Of a stretch of DNA of 6,588 nt, positions 1 to 6,374 are shown in pieces. Position numbers and translations under genes: made by a program. The DNA is taken from NCBI GenBank assembly GCA_028699365.1, contig JAQVUQ010000160.1:1-6588 (forward strand), written 5' to 3'. The stretch is from UBA5359 sp028699365 [NCBI: bacterium]. GTDB taxonomy: Bacteria > UBP13 > UBA5359. The stretch's first letter is position 1. Every line of letters starts with the position of its first letter. The notes under the pieces are model-generated. The model did not search any database. It was not told where the DNA came from and worked only from the letters and a program-made list of their open reading frames with translations.

Positions 1-2207
1 GGCACAAAGGCTGCACACCGGGATTTGAGCGCATCAAGCGATTTCCAGTTATAGATTGTCCTGTCGGCTCTGTATTCGGCAGCAGTCAGCAGGCAGGCAG
101 GCGCATCCACAACACCGGCAGCCCTGTACACCAGAGCGTCCCCTTCCGCCAACTCTACCGGGAAGACAGTAATATCTTTGCCTACCTTACAGTTCAAGGG
201 TTGGCCGAAGAACTCCGTGAGAACGCACCCGGAAAGACCCGTGTATTCACTCTCCAGAGTTATGTCGGCGGCCGGCACTTCCCTGCCGTCGAACGGATTC
301 CCCAGAGTCAGTATGGTATCGCCCCCCTTGCCGAACCGCGACAGCCACAGATCTTCAGGGCCTTTCATGGCGCAAACCGGTTCCCATCCTGCACGCGTGG
401 CCGCATCTATGGCAGGAAGATGTCTCATAGTCTTCTCATACCCCAGACAGGAATCGGGTTCGGGATAGATACCCAGCTTTAAGCAGAGCAGCAGAAACTG
501 GCTGTGCAGAACCCTGAGCGCATCCCTGATTTCCAGCGGCGACATATCGTTCCAGTTCAGGCTGTTGCCGATGGGATCACGCCACATTCCGCTGAGCTGG
601 CTCTTGGAGCGACGGCCGCGCATAATACGGTCATGCTCGAACCCTTTGATATCGTTTATCAGATGCACTACCAGCATCTCGCTGATGGTGGTATCGGCTC
701 TAAGTGAAATGAGATAACTCTGCCGGGGCGGGCCAAGATTTGAGGCCATACCGGCGGTTGCTCCATCAGAGAGCTTGAGGCCGTGCACATAATCGATGAT
801 CATGGCGTAACCGACGGAATCGTGAACGAAGGCCCCCTTCTCGTCAAAAGCGGGACGCGGGCACTCTCTGATCAACTGCGGCTGGCGGAACAGAGCATCG
901 ACACGGTTGCTGTCCCACGCAAATCCGCGAACAGGATAGGTCTTGAGCACCTCCACCATATCCTTCTTTATGGCCTCAGCGGGAAGTCCCGCACCGGGGA
1001 AGAGCCGCCTGCTGCCGCGACCGGGAAGCCCGCCCCAGTCTCCTACCGTAGGAAAGCCGTCACGGTTATCTTCCTTCTCATAGGCGTTATTGTCAGTCCA
1101 GTTATACTTCTCCACCAGAGGCTTGTCGCCGTGAGAAAGGATATAGTAGATAGACGCTATGCCTTTTGACTCACCCCGCTCGGTCAGATAGCGGTTCCTG
1201 GCGATATTGTATTCCCGCTCGCTGCCGCCCTTCCATCCGTCCGGGTCCACGCCAAAAACTCCTGCAGGCGCAGTATACGGCTTGTCGTCACCCTCCCAGT
1301 ATTCCGGCTTGTCCATGATGAAGAAGTTATACTTAGCCGGGCGGAAGAACCAGTCCCAGTCCGTAAAGCTTCGTCTGGCAAATTCCTGAGTGGAGTATTC
1401 TGGCTCCAGATAGCGGCTCTTTATCTCGTGGTTGACTACGCCGCCGTCATAGCCGCCTTTCAAGCGGCTGTCCGTACCCGGCCAGGCGCTCATTGAGAGA
1501 GGGAAAGCATCGTAGAAGACCTGAAGGGCGGAAAAATACCCGTAGGACGGATTGAAAGGCATGGCGGCAAAGGATACGCTCTCAGATTTGCCGGCCCACA
1601 CCACCATTCTTGTTCCCTGCCAGAAAATCCCCGTCTTGGGGTCGCACCCCTCCTCCAGCCAGGAGACTATCTGCTGCGGGTCCATCCCTATTGCCAATCC
1701 GCTCCCGGAATCCCAGGCGCATGTCATGGGAAAAGTGCTGGCAAAGGCTGTCCGCACAAACTTCGCCGTCATGTCCTTATGCAGGTCTCTCCCGTCCCAG
1801 AAGGACGGGGTCCTGGAATTAAGTCCGGCTTGCAGTTGGATATCAAGCCAGAGATCCTCGGCAGAGTTATTCTGTACATTCAGCGTCCAACGGACCATAT
1901 GGCCCGTTTTGACAGCCTGGCATTTATACCCTGTCTTGCCTGAGCTGTCCTTCCATTGGGAAGCATAACCGTTTTTTACTTTTGATAGAACGGCATTGGA
2001 AGGGATGATCTCCTTGAATTCCTTCTTCCCGTCACGCAGGACCAGTCTCATTTCAGGCAAGGGCTGGGAAACCCGAGTCAAGACGGCACCCTGCAGAGAA
2101 CATGCATCCGGAGCAAACTGCTCGGCCGCACCCAACTGTGCCGGCAAAAGCAACAGAGCAATCAGAGCTAACGTGAACAGTAATCTGGCTGGAATATACA
2201 GTTTCAA
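1..2207 (-). CDS. Large secreted protein, putative glycoside-hydrolase-like enzyme, C-terminus cut by window edge
   Basis: An uninterrupted minus-strand frame runs for 735 codons from a TTG at 2207 and leaves the window without a stop. An in-frame TAA lies six codons upstream of the TTG, and the nearby ATG (2218) is in another frame and closed after four codons, so TTG (or the adjacent CTG) must be the start. AAGAGG lies 11 nt upstream as ribosome binding site. Residues 1-28 form a signal peptide: basic start, Leu/Ala-rich core, cleavage near LGAA. Residues about 30-250 look like an all-beta domain. From about 280 on, the chain is rich in Trp, Asp, Tyr and Gly, with GDWGG near 388 and GFAWDS with Asp432, reminiscent of barrel-type glycosidases in which an Asp at a strand end is catalytic. 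I could not assign a GH family and the catalytic role is inference. The gene starts 19 nt after the LamG gene stop, so the two are very likely co-transcribed. Coding status is firm; function is tentative. Confidence 0.8.
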   Translation of the reverse strand, partial: MKLYIPARLLFTLALIALLLLPAQLGAAEQFAPDACSLQGAVLTRVSQPLPEMRLVLRDGKKEFKEIIPSNAVLSKVKNGYASQWKDSSGKTGYKCQAVKTGHMVRWTLNVQNNSAEDLWLDIQLQAGLNSRTPSFWDGRDLHKDMTAKFVRTAFASTFPMTCAWDSGSGLAIGMDPQQIVSWLEEGCDPKTGIFWQGTRMVVWAGKSESVSFAAMPFNPSYGYFSALQVFYDAFPLSMSAWPGTDSRLKGGYDGGVVNHEIKSRYLEPEYSTQEFARRSFTDWDWFFRPAKYNFFIMDKPEYWEGDDKPYTAPAGVFGVDPDGWKGGSEREYNIARNRYLTERGESKGIASIYYILSHGDKPLVEKYNWTDNNAYEKEDNRDGFPTVGDWGGLPGRGSRRLFPGAGLPAEAIKKDMVEVLKTYPVRGFAWDSNRVDALFRQPQLIRECPRPAFDEKGAFVHDSVGYAMIIDYVHGLKLSDGATAGMASNLGPPRQSYLISLRADTTISEMLVVHLINDIKGFEHDRIMRGRRSKSQLSGMWRDPIGNSLNWNDMSPLEIRDALRVLHSQFLLLCLKLGIYPEPDSCLGYEKTMRHLPAIDAATRAGWEPVCAMKGPEDLWLSRFGKGGDTILTLGNPFDGREVPAADITLESEYTGLSGCVLTEFFGQPLNCKVGKDITVFPVELAEGDALVYRAAGVVDAPACLLTAAEYRADRTIYNWKSLDALKSRCAAFV

Positions 2208-2208
2208 C

Positions 2209-2224
2209 AGGCCACCATCCTCTT
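2209..2224 (-). promoter_or_regulatory. Ribosome binding site deciding the TTG start of the large secreted protein
   Basis: On the minus strand AAGAGG (about 2224-2219) is followed 11 nt later by TTG AAA CTG. The ATG just after AAGAGG opens a four-codon frame ending in TGA and cannot be the gene start. The TTG begins a typical signal peptide, which supports it as the start. Confidence 0.5.
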
Positions 2225-2226
2225 AA

Positions 2227-3024
2227 TTATTTCTGCGGAACAAAATCCTTATCATAGACAGCTCTGCGATATATCTTTATATTATCGAGAAGGCCATGAA
2301 GATAAGCGGTATATGATTGACTGGCACCGAACATCATGGGAGAGGTAAACGATTTAACGGGACCGCTTATCCCCTTGCTCGCAACCTTCTTACCGTCAAG
2401 GTAGATGGACAACGTGTCCTTGCTCCAGACCATTGCCAGGTGATACCATTTATGCGGCTCCATCTCCACAGGCTTGCTTACCAGACTGGCTTTGGTACCA
2501 TCAGACTGCAGGCAGGCCGCCTGAAGTATCTTATCACCCACCGATGAGACGTATATCAACAATTGCATGCCGCCGGGAAAGAGCTTCTTTGCCTCTTCAT
2601 TACTGTCCCGGTCTTTTCTCGTAAACGACCATACGTCAAATATGTAATAGACATAGGCACCGCTGGCCAGTTTGTTCACCTGACTAAACCCGGGCTTCAC
2701 CCAGACCTCAACGGTCCCCTCCTCAGGATTGAGAGCCGAGATATCGTTGTACACCAGAGGCGAAGCAATCGACGGAACCGCATCCACCACTGAACCGAAA
2801 GTTTGGAAATCGCCCTTGGCCACCAGTACGGCCTTGTCAGTAATGCCCTCCCCATCTTTGGTAAAGCATATATTCTTTATACCCGGCGATAAAAAAGCAA
2901 GCGGATTGTTATCCGGGCCTACACCCTTTGCAAACCCGCTAACGAAGTCAGGCTTCTCTGCGCCGATTGCCGTCACAGGCATGCAGAGTAAGAGTGCCGT
3001 CAAAATCAGAGCTTTTACGGACAT
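2227..3024 (-). CDS. Secreted LamG/concanavalin A-like lectin-fold protein
   Basis: This 265-residue protein has a signal peptide (residues 1 to about 22, MSVKALILTALLLCMPVTAIG, cut near AIGA) and one jelly-roll domain of the LamG/Laminin_G_3 superfamily. The hallmarks are GTVEVWVKP at about 103-111, WYHLAMVW at 193-200, the YLDGKKVA turn at about 208-215 and the closing GLLDNIKIYRRA strand at 244-255. Such domains bind glycans or serve as accessory modules of secreted carbohydrate-active proteins; nothing here shows enzymatic residues, so binding is more likely than catalysis. A start five codons upstream (3039) is possible, but GGAGG lies inside those codons at the right distance from the ATG at 3024, so 3024 is preferred. 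It is the middle gene of a set: 46 nt after the prepilin stop and 19 nt before the large secreted protein. Confidence 0.85.
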   Translation of the reverse strand: MSVKALILTALLLCMPVTAIGAEKPDFVSGFAKGVGPDNNPLAFLSPGIKNICFTKDGEGITDKAVLVAKGDFQTFGSVVDAVPSIASPLVYNDISALNPEEGTVEVWVKPGFSQVNKLASGAYVYYIFDVWSFTRKDRDSNEEAKKLFPGGMQLLIYVSSVGDKILQAACLQSDGTKASLVSKPVEMEPHKWYHLAMVWSKDTLSIYLDGKKVASKGISGPVKSFTSPMMFGASQSYTAYLHGLLDNIKIYRRAVYDKDFVPQK

Positions 3025-3031
3025 AGTTTTT

Positions 3032-3038
3032 ACCTCCA
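3032..3038 (-). promoter_or_regulatory. Shine-Dalgarno sequence that fixes the LamG gene start at 3024
   Basis: The minus strand reads ATGGAGGTAAAAACTATG. GGAGGT lies about 7 nt before the second ATG (3024-3022) and overlaps the first ATG (3039-3037), so the first ATG has no ribosome binding site at the right distance. The second ATG also gives a signal peptide that begins Met-Ser-Val-Lys, a normal basic start. Confidence 0.7.
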
Positions 3039-3070
3039 TAAGTTAGAGTATCTATCAATCGCTAAACCCT

Positions 3071-3787
3071 CTACTTGCGGTCGAAATACTCTCCCGTGCC
3101 GCCGCCTGTGCCGCCGTTCTGCAGCTTCTGGCACGCCTGTCCGGTCCAGGCAACATGGCCGTCCACCCATAGTATATTGGCACCGTTGGAATGACGGTCG
3201 TGAATACGGTTTGTGTAAGTAAAGGTGCCGTCCTGAATAGAATACGAGCCCATATTGCTGGACGTATCTATGGAATCAGCCAGCAGAACAGTGCCGGAGG
3301 GGTCCTTGATATCCACCAGGCTGGCCGGCGGTGCCGTCAGCGACCGTGGCGACGTTGCCTGGTAACTAGTGCCGATATTATAGATATTGTAGCCGTAGTG
3401 TATGTATAGATACCTGGATGCCGTATTGGGAGTCTGCGTGACATCATAGGTGGACATGCTCTTGGATCCTATAGCCGATGGGCAGATAAAGAGGGCCGGG
3501 TTGCTGACATAACCGGTTGATTTCAGCCCATAGGCCCAATTCCAGACGTAGCGGCTGGGCCCGCCGTAATAAGAGAATTCCACCGGGATAAACACTTCGT
3601 CCCAGTCCTGTAAATACATCTGAAAGGCTAATCCCAACTGCTTCAGGTTGCTGGTGCAGCTTGCCTGACGGCCCTTCTCTCTGGCTTTCTCAAACACGGG
3701 GAAGAGGATAGCTGCCAATATAGCGATAATTGCAATAACGACTAGTAGCTCGATAAGTGTAAAACCCTTTTTCCTCTTACTTGTCAT
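3071..3787 (-). CDS. Prepilin-type DUF1559 protein (N-terminal methylation motif and H-X9-DG domain)
   Basis: This 238-residue protein has the class III (type IV pilin) leader: MTSKRKKG before Phe9, then [21 protein letters not shown], with the conserved Glu13 at mature position +5. Prepilin peptidase should cut after Gly8 and methylate Phe9, leaving a hydrophobic helix for assembly or membrane anchoring. The segment [16 protein letters not shown] followed by [18 protein letters not shown] is the usual DUF1559 (SBP_bac_10) start. [15 protein letters not shown] contains the family's H-X9-DG motif (His199, Asp209-Gly210). The tail is Gly/Thr-rich. The family is hugely expanded in Planctomycetes, Lentisphaerae and Armatimonadota; its exact role is unknown, with pseudopilin-like or surface appendage functions proposed. 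AGGAGGT lies 8 nt before the ATG. It is the first gene after the promoter-operator at 3858-3914 and leads the LamG and large secreted protein genes. Confidence 0.93.
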   Translation of the reverse strand: MTSKRKKGFTLIELLVVIAIIAILAAILFPVFEKAREKGRQASCTSNLKQLGLAFQMYLQDWDEVFIPVEFSYYGGPSRYVWNWAYGLKSTGYVSNPALFICPSAIGSKSMSTYDVTQTPNTASRYLYIHYGYNIYNIGTSYQATSPRSLTAPPASLVDIKDPSGTVLLADSIDTSSNMGSYSIQDGTFTYTNRIHDRHSNGANILWVDGHVAWTGQACQKLQNGGTGGGTGEYFDRK

Positions 3788-3857
3788 AACATGTTACCTC
3801 CTATGAATTTAACTTGCACTCCTCCGGTAAAGCTCAGTATCAGTCATAATTTCAAAT

Positions 3858-3873
3858 AATTACTCGAGCAATT
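3858..3873. promoter_or_regulatory. LacI-type operator, copy 1, in front of the prepilin gene set
   Basis: The minus strand reads AATTGCTCGAGTAATT, a 16-bp palindrome with a single mismatched pair and a central CpG, as LacI-family operators usually have. The identical 16 bp recurs at 5029-5044. It lies just downstream of the predicted transcription start (about +6 to +21), the position of a blocking repressor site. Assigning it to the adjacent LacI-family regulators is inference from location, symmetry and conservation. Confidence 0.7.
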
Positions 3874-3885
3874 GCTTGTATAAAC

Positions 3886-3914
3886 AGTATAATACGGATT
3901 TATCGTAAATGCAA
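3886..3914 (-). promoter_or_regulatory. Sigma-70-like promoter of the prepilin-LamG-secreted protein operon
   Basis: Reading the minus strand, TTGCAT (3914-3909) is separated by exactly 17 bp from TATACT (3891-3886). Transcription would begin near 3879, giving a leader of about 90 nt before the prepilin ATG. The -10 box and spacing recur in front of the second lacI gene. The -35 match is only partial, which fits a regulated promoter. Confidence 0.5.
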
Positions 3915-3922
3915 GAGAATCT

Positions 3923-4996
3923 TCAGCCGCTGCTTGCTCTGAAGATAATGTCGCAGGGTACGGTAGTCACGCCTGCAGGACGATATTCCGGATCACGCAT
4001 CATCTCTACCAGCATTTCCACGGCCTTCCGGGCCATGGCGCTTACAGGCTGTTCCGCCGTGGTAAGCGGGGGCCGGGTAAATTCAGCGATATTTATACCG
4101 TCAAAGCCTGTGATTGCCACATCCTCAGGAACCCTTATTCCTCTGGAGCTGAAGGCGCTCAGCCCTCCGCAAGCCATAAGATCGTTGGTGTAGAAGACAG
4201 CTTCCGGGACTTGCTCTGCCAGAAGGTTGTTGGTGGCCACAAATCCCGACATTATCTCGTTAACCGTGATACCCTGATCATCCGGGCTGAAACGAATCCA
4301 TTGCAGGGAAGCACCCTGCACTTCACCTACAGCCGTCTGTATGCCGCGAAATCTCTCGGAGATGTTGAAGATATCACTGGGTTGCTTTGATATGGCAGTC
4401 AGTCTTCTCCTGCCTTGAGACAGGATATGCTTTGCCAACTGATAGCCTGCGTTGAAATAATCAGGTCCGATGACGGGAAATGCTCTGCCGAAGTAGGAAG
4501 ACACCAGTACAACCGGCCTGCCTGCGGACAGCAACCGTTGTTCCGCAATTACGCTCGTCTGTCTGTCAAAGAAGAGCTGATGGACAATGAAGCCGTCTAC
4601 TCGCTGGCACTCAAGAAGATCAAAGACCTTCTCAAATCTCTTCATCCACCCGCTTTCGTCATCGTACGAAACCATTTGCAGGGAGTAATCATAGCCGTGC
4701 ATCTCCAAATGCCTGCAGATTTCGTTAGTGCGCCGCGTCGTAACCTGGCTGTCGCTGTAAGCGGTAATTATACCGATGGTTCCACTGCGCCCTTCGCGCA
4801 GCGCCGTAGCCATTTTATCCTGCTTATATCCCATATCGGACGCGACTTGCCTTATCTTCTGCCGTAAGTCCGGGCGCATGGTCACGTTGCCGTGGCCGTC
4901 AGGACGCTCGTTCAGAGCATAAGATACCACCGTCCTGGAAACACCCAGTTTCCGGGCTATGTCTTTCTGAGTAACTTTTCTTCTCTGCTGTTGCAT
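3923..4996 (-). CDS. LacI-family transcriptional regulator, downstream copy
   Basis: This 357-residue regulator has the full LacI/GalR plan. The helix-turn-helix is at residues about 7-29 (VTQKDIARKLGVSRTVVSYA), the wing and third helix run to GYKQDK at about 60, and the hinge helix is MATALREG (62-69) leading into GTIGII. The effector-binding periplasmic-binding-protein fold follows, with the typical FYTNDLMACGGLSAF and PEDVAITGFDGI segments. Such proteins repress sugar-utilisation genes and release DNA when a sugar binds; the ligand here cannot be read from the sequence. The stretch between recognition helix and hinge (DGHGNVTMRPDLRQ) is a few residues longer than in E. coli LacI. The ATG at 4996 has only a weak GAG ribosome site. 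It lies directly upstream of the prepilin promoter and shares an operator with it, so local control and self-repression are both likely. It is a close paralogue of the gene at 5093-6172. Confidence 0.95.
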   Translation of the reverse strand: MQQQRRKVTQKDIARKLGVSRTVVSYALNERPDGHGNVTMRPDLRQKIRQVASDMGYKQDKMATALREGRSGTIGIITAYSDSQVTTRRTNEICRHLEMHGYDYSLQMVSYDDESGWMKRFEKVFDLLECQRVDGFIVHQLFFDRQTSVIAEQRLLSAGRPVVLVSSYFGRAFPVIGPDYFNAGYQLAKHILSQGRRRLTAISKQPSDIFNISERFRGIQTAVGEVQGASLQWIRFSPDDQGITVNEIMSGFVATNNLLAEQVPEAVFYTNDLMACGGLSAFSSRGIRVPEDVAITGFDGINIAEFTRPPLTTAEQPVSAMARKAVEMLVEMMRDPEYRPAGVTTVPCDIIFRASSG

Positions 4997-5028
4997 ACTT
5001 AACTCTGTTTATATAGATGCTTATCATT

Positions 5029-5044
5029 AATTACTCGAGCAATT
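5029..5044. promoter_or_regulatory. LacI-type operator, copy 2, in front of the downstream lacI gene
   Basis: This is the same 16-bp near-palindrome AATTGCTCGAGTAATT (minus strand) as at 3858-3873. It sits about +6 to +21 from the predicted start of the transcript for the lacI gene at 3923-4996. The flanking 20-30 bp are also similar between the two sites, so the operator was copied together with the lacI gene. Auto- or cross-repression is the expected outcome. Confidence 0.7.
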
Positions 5045-5056
5045 GATTGTATGATC

Positions 5057-5085
5057 AGTATAATACGAATTCATAAGAAACACAA
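5057..5085 (-). promoter_or_regulatory. Promoter of the downstream lacI gene, duplicate of the prepilin promoter
   Basis: On the minus strand TTGTGT (5085-5080) and TATACT (5062-5057) are 17 bp apart, the same -10 box, spacing and distance to the operator as at 3886-3914. The start of transcription would be near 5050, about 54 nt before the ATG at 4996. The -35 box is only 7 bp beyond the stop codon of the upstream lacI gene. Confidence 0.45.
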
Positions 5086-5092
5086 GGGAGTT

Positions 5093-6172
5093 TTAACCGC
5101 TGCTGGCTCTGAAGATAATGTTGCAGGGTACAGACGTGATACCGACAGGACGATACTCGAAATCACCTATCATCTCCACCAGCGTTTCTACAGTTTTCTG
5201 AGCAATTGCACCTACAGGTTGCTCTGCCGTAGTAAGCGGGGGCTGTGTAAAGCCGGAAAAATTTATGCCGTCAAAGCCCGTGATTGCCACATCCTCAGGA
5301 ATCCTTATTCCCCGGGCTGTCAATGCGCTCAATCCTCCGCAAGCCATGAGATCGTTAGTGTAGAAAATAGCTTCCGGGACTTGTGCCGAGAGAAGCTCAT
5401 CGGTTGCCAGGAAGCCTGCCCTCAGCTCATTAGTAATGACACTGGGATCGTCGGAGCTGAATCGAATCCAGTGCAGGGATGCGCCCGGCACTTCATCTAC
5501 AGCCGTCTGTATGCCGCGGAATCTCTCGGCGATGCTGAAAATATTGTCGGGCTGCTTCGATATGGCGGCCAGCTTTCGTCTATCCTGCGACAGGATATGC
5601 TTTGCAAGCTGATAGCCCGCATTGAAATAGTCGGGACCTATAATGGGAAACATCCGGCTGAAGTAGGAAGATACCAATACAACCGGCCTGCCTGCAGACA
5701 ACAACCGCTGTTCCGCAGTTACGCTCGCCTCTCCATCAAAGAAGAGCTGATGGACAATGAAGCCGTCTACTCGCTGGCACTCAAGAAGATCAAAGACCTT
5801 CTCGAATCTCTTCATCCACCCGCTTTCGTCATCGTACGAAACCATTTGCAGGGAGTAATCATAGCCGTGCATCTCCAAATGCCTGCAGATTTCGTTAGTA
5901 CGCCGCGTCGTAATCTGGCTGTCGCTGTAGGCGGTAATTATACCGATGGTCCCGCTGCGCCCTTCGCGCAGCGCCGTAGCCATCTTATCCTGCTTATATC
6001 CCATATCGGACGCGACTTGCCTTATCTTCTGCCGCAAATCCGGGCGCATGGTCACGTTGCCGTGACCGTCAGGACGCTCGTTCAGAGCATAAGATACCAC
6101 CGTCCTGGAAACACCCAGTTTCCGGGCTATGTCTTTCTGAGTAACTTTCTTCTTCAACTGCTTTGTGCTCAA
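5093..6172 (-). CDS. LacI-family transcriptional regulator, upstream copy
   Basis: This LacI/GalR-type regulator of 359 residues (365 if the TTG at 6190 is used) is a paralogue of the gene at 3923-4996. From KVTQKDIARK through VHQLFFD (about 138 residues covering the helix-turn-helix, hinge and first part of the effector domain) the two differ at one residue (Val/Ile). Beyond that, over about 213 residues, roughly 52 positions differ, many around the expected ligand pocket and domain surface. The same DNA target but a different or altered effector is inferred. No in-frame ATG exists. TTG at 6172 is preferred because AGGA sits 8 nt upstream, while TTG at 6190 has no visible ribosome site. It has its own stronger promoter (6229-6257) without the 16-bp operator. 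The gene ends only 7 bp before the next promoter, with no terminator between. Confidence 0.93.
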   Translation of the reverse strand: MSTKQLKKKVTQKDIARKLGVSRTVVSYALNERPDGHGNVTMRPDLRQKIRQVASDMGYKQDKMATALREGRSGTIGIITAYSDSQITTRRTNEICRHLEMHGYDYSLQMVSYDDESGWMKRFEKVFDLLECQRVDGFIVHQLFFDGEASVTAEQRLLSAGRPVVLVSSYFSRMFPIIGPDYFNAGYQLAKHILSQDRRKLAAISKQPDNIFSIAERFRGIQTAVDEVPGASLHWIRFSSDDPSVITNELRAGFLATDELLSAQVPEAIFYTNDLMACGGLSALTARGIRIPEDVAITGFDGINFSGFTQPPLTTAEQPVGAIAQKTVETLVEMIGDFEYRPVGITSVPCNIIFRASSG

Positions 6173-6184
6173 AGGTCTTATCCT
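6173..6184 (-). promoter_or_regulatory. Ribosome binding site for the TTG start at 6172
   Basis: AGGA (6184-6181, minus strand) followed by TAAGACCT and TTG at 6172-6170 gives a spacing of 8 nt. The longer alternative from TTG 6190 would place this AGGA inside the coding region. Confidence 0.45.
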
Positions 6185-6228
6185 GTGCAATAAGGATTAG
6201 CATTAACCAAACTGTCTATATAAAGCTG

Positions 6229-6257
6229 ATTATAGAACCGAAGCAGTGCCATTGCAA
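6229..6257 (-). promoter_or_regulatory. Strong sigma-70-like promoter of the upstream lacI gene
   Basis: On the minus strand TTGCAA (6257-6252) and a consensus TATAAT (6234-6229) are separated by 17 bp. Transcription would begin near 6222, about 50 nt before the TTG start at 6172. It is the best consensus promoter in the window and may also feed read-through into the downstream genes. Confidence 0.65.
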
Positions 6258-6267
6258 CAGGCAATGG
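6249..6267. repeat. Perfect inverted repeat overlapping the -35 box of the upstream lacI promoter
   Basis: CCATTGC and GCAATGG are exact 7-bp inverted arms around AACAG. The left arm and spacer contain the -35 hexamer on the minus strand. No U-tract follows on either strand, so it is not a terminator. It could be a binding site for a dimeric regulator. It differs from the CTCGAG-centred operator, so a different protein would be expected to bind. Confidence 0.5.
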
Positions 6268-6327
6268 ATACCTACAATATATTACCCGCCCCTTCTGAAC
6301 CGGAGTTGATATTAATTAGGTTACTTA

Positions 6328-6341
6328 GGGACAGTCACCTG
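6328..6341. repeat. Short direct repeat, copy 1 (GGGACAGTCACCTG)
   Basis: This 14-mer resembles GTGACAGGCACTTC at 6448-6461, in the same orientation and exactly 120 bp away, matching at 10 of 14 positions. It lies next to a C7 run (6353-6359). Words such as GGGACAGTCACC are common in repeat families near REP-associated transposases; that link is from memory of the family and unproven here. Confidence 0.3.
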
Positions 6342-6374
6342 TTTCTGTAGCACCCCCCCATTTGCCATTCTCAC

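Larger units (their letters stand above)
3855..4996 (-). repeat. Tandem duplication unit 1 (lacI gene with downstream promoter-operator)
   Basis: This unit matches 5026-6166. The coding parts align at a constant offset of 1170 bp with no net indel, and the flanking promoter-operator at an offset of 1171 bp. The match starts near the operator to the left of each gene and runs to the helix-turn-helix codons; 5' of the start codons only weak similarity remains (for example TATATA followed by ACAG). Confidence 0.85.
5026..6166 (-). repeat. Tandem duplication unit 2 (lacI gene with downstream promoter-operator)
   Basis: Partner of the unit at 3855-4996. Counting by eye, 5741-6148 differs from 4571-4978 at about 10 of 408 positions, while a 60-bp sample near the gene ends (about 5131-5190 against 3961-4020) differs at roughly a quarter to a third of positions. 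The change is abrupt, near 5740/4570. Confidence 0.85.

Noticed and set aside
178-1968. Several plus-strand open frames of 60-138 codons between 178 and 1968
   Set aside because: All lie antisense to the continuous 735-codon minus frame and show low-complexity Ser/Pro/Arg-rich translations without domains or ribosome sites.
3025-3039. LamG protein start at the ATG at 3039
   Set aside because: The only good Shine-Dalgarno sequence lies inside these five codons and serves the ATG at 3024.
6173-6190. Upstream lacI start at TTG 6190
   Set aside because: No ribosome binding site is visible before it, while AGGA is correctly placed for the TTG at 6172; the extra six residues have no match in the paralogue. 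It cannot be fully excluded.
5051-6193. A plus-strand open frame of 380 codons covering the upstream lacI gene
   Set aside because: It is antisense to a gene with clear LacI domains, has no recognisable domain or ribosome site, and owes its length to the codon bias of the minus-strand gene. A partly matching antisense frame (4415-4867) appears over the paralogue, as expected from the duplication.
6249-6267. The 7-bp inverted repeat as a Rho-independent terminator
   Set aside because: No T-tract follows on either strand, and it overlaps a well-formed promoter.
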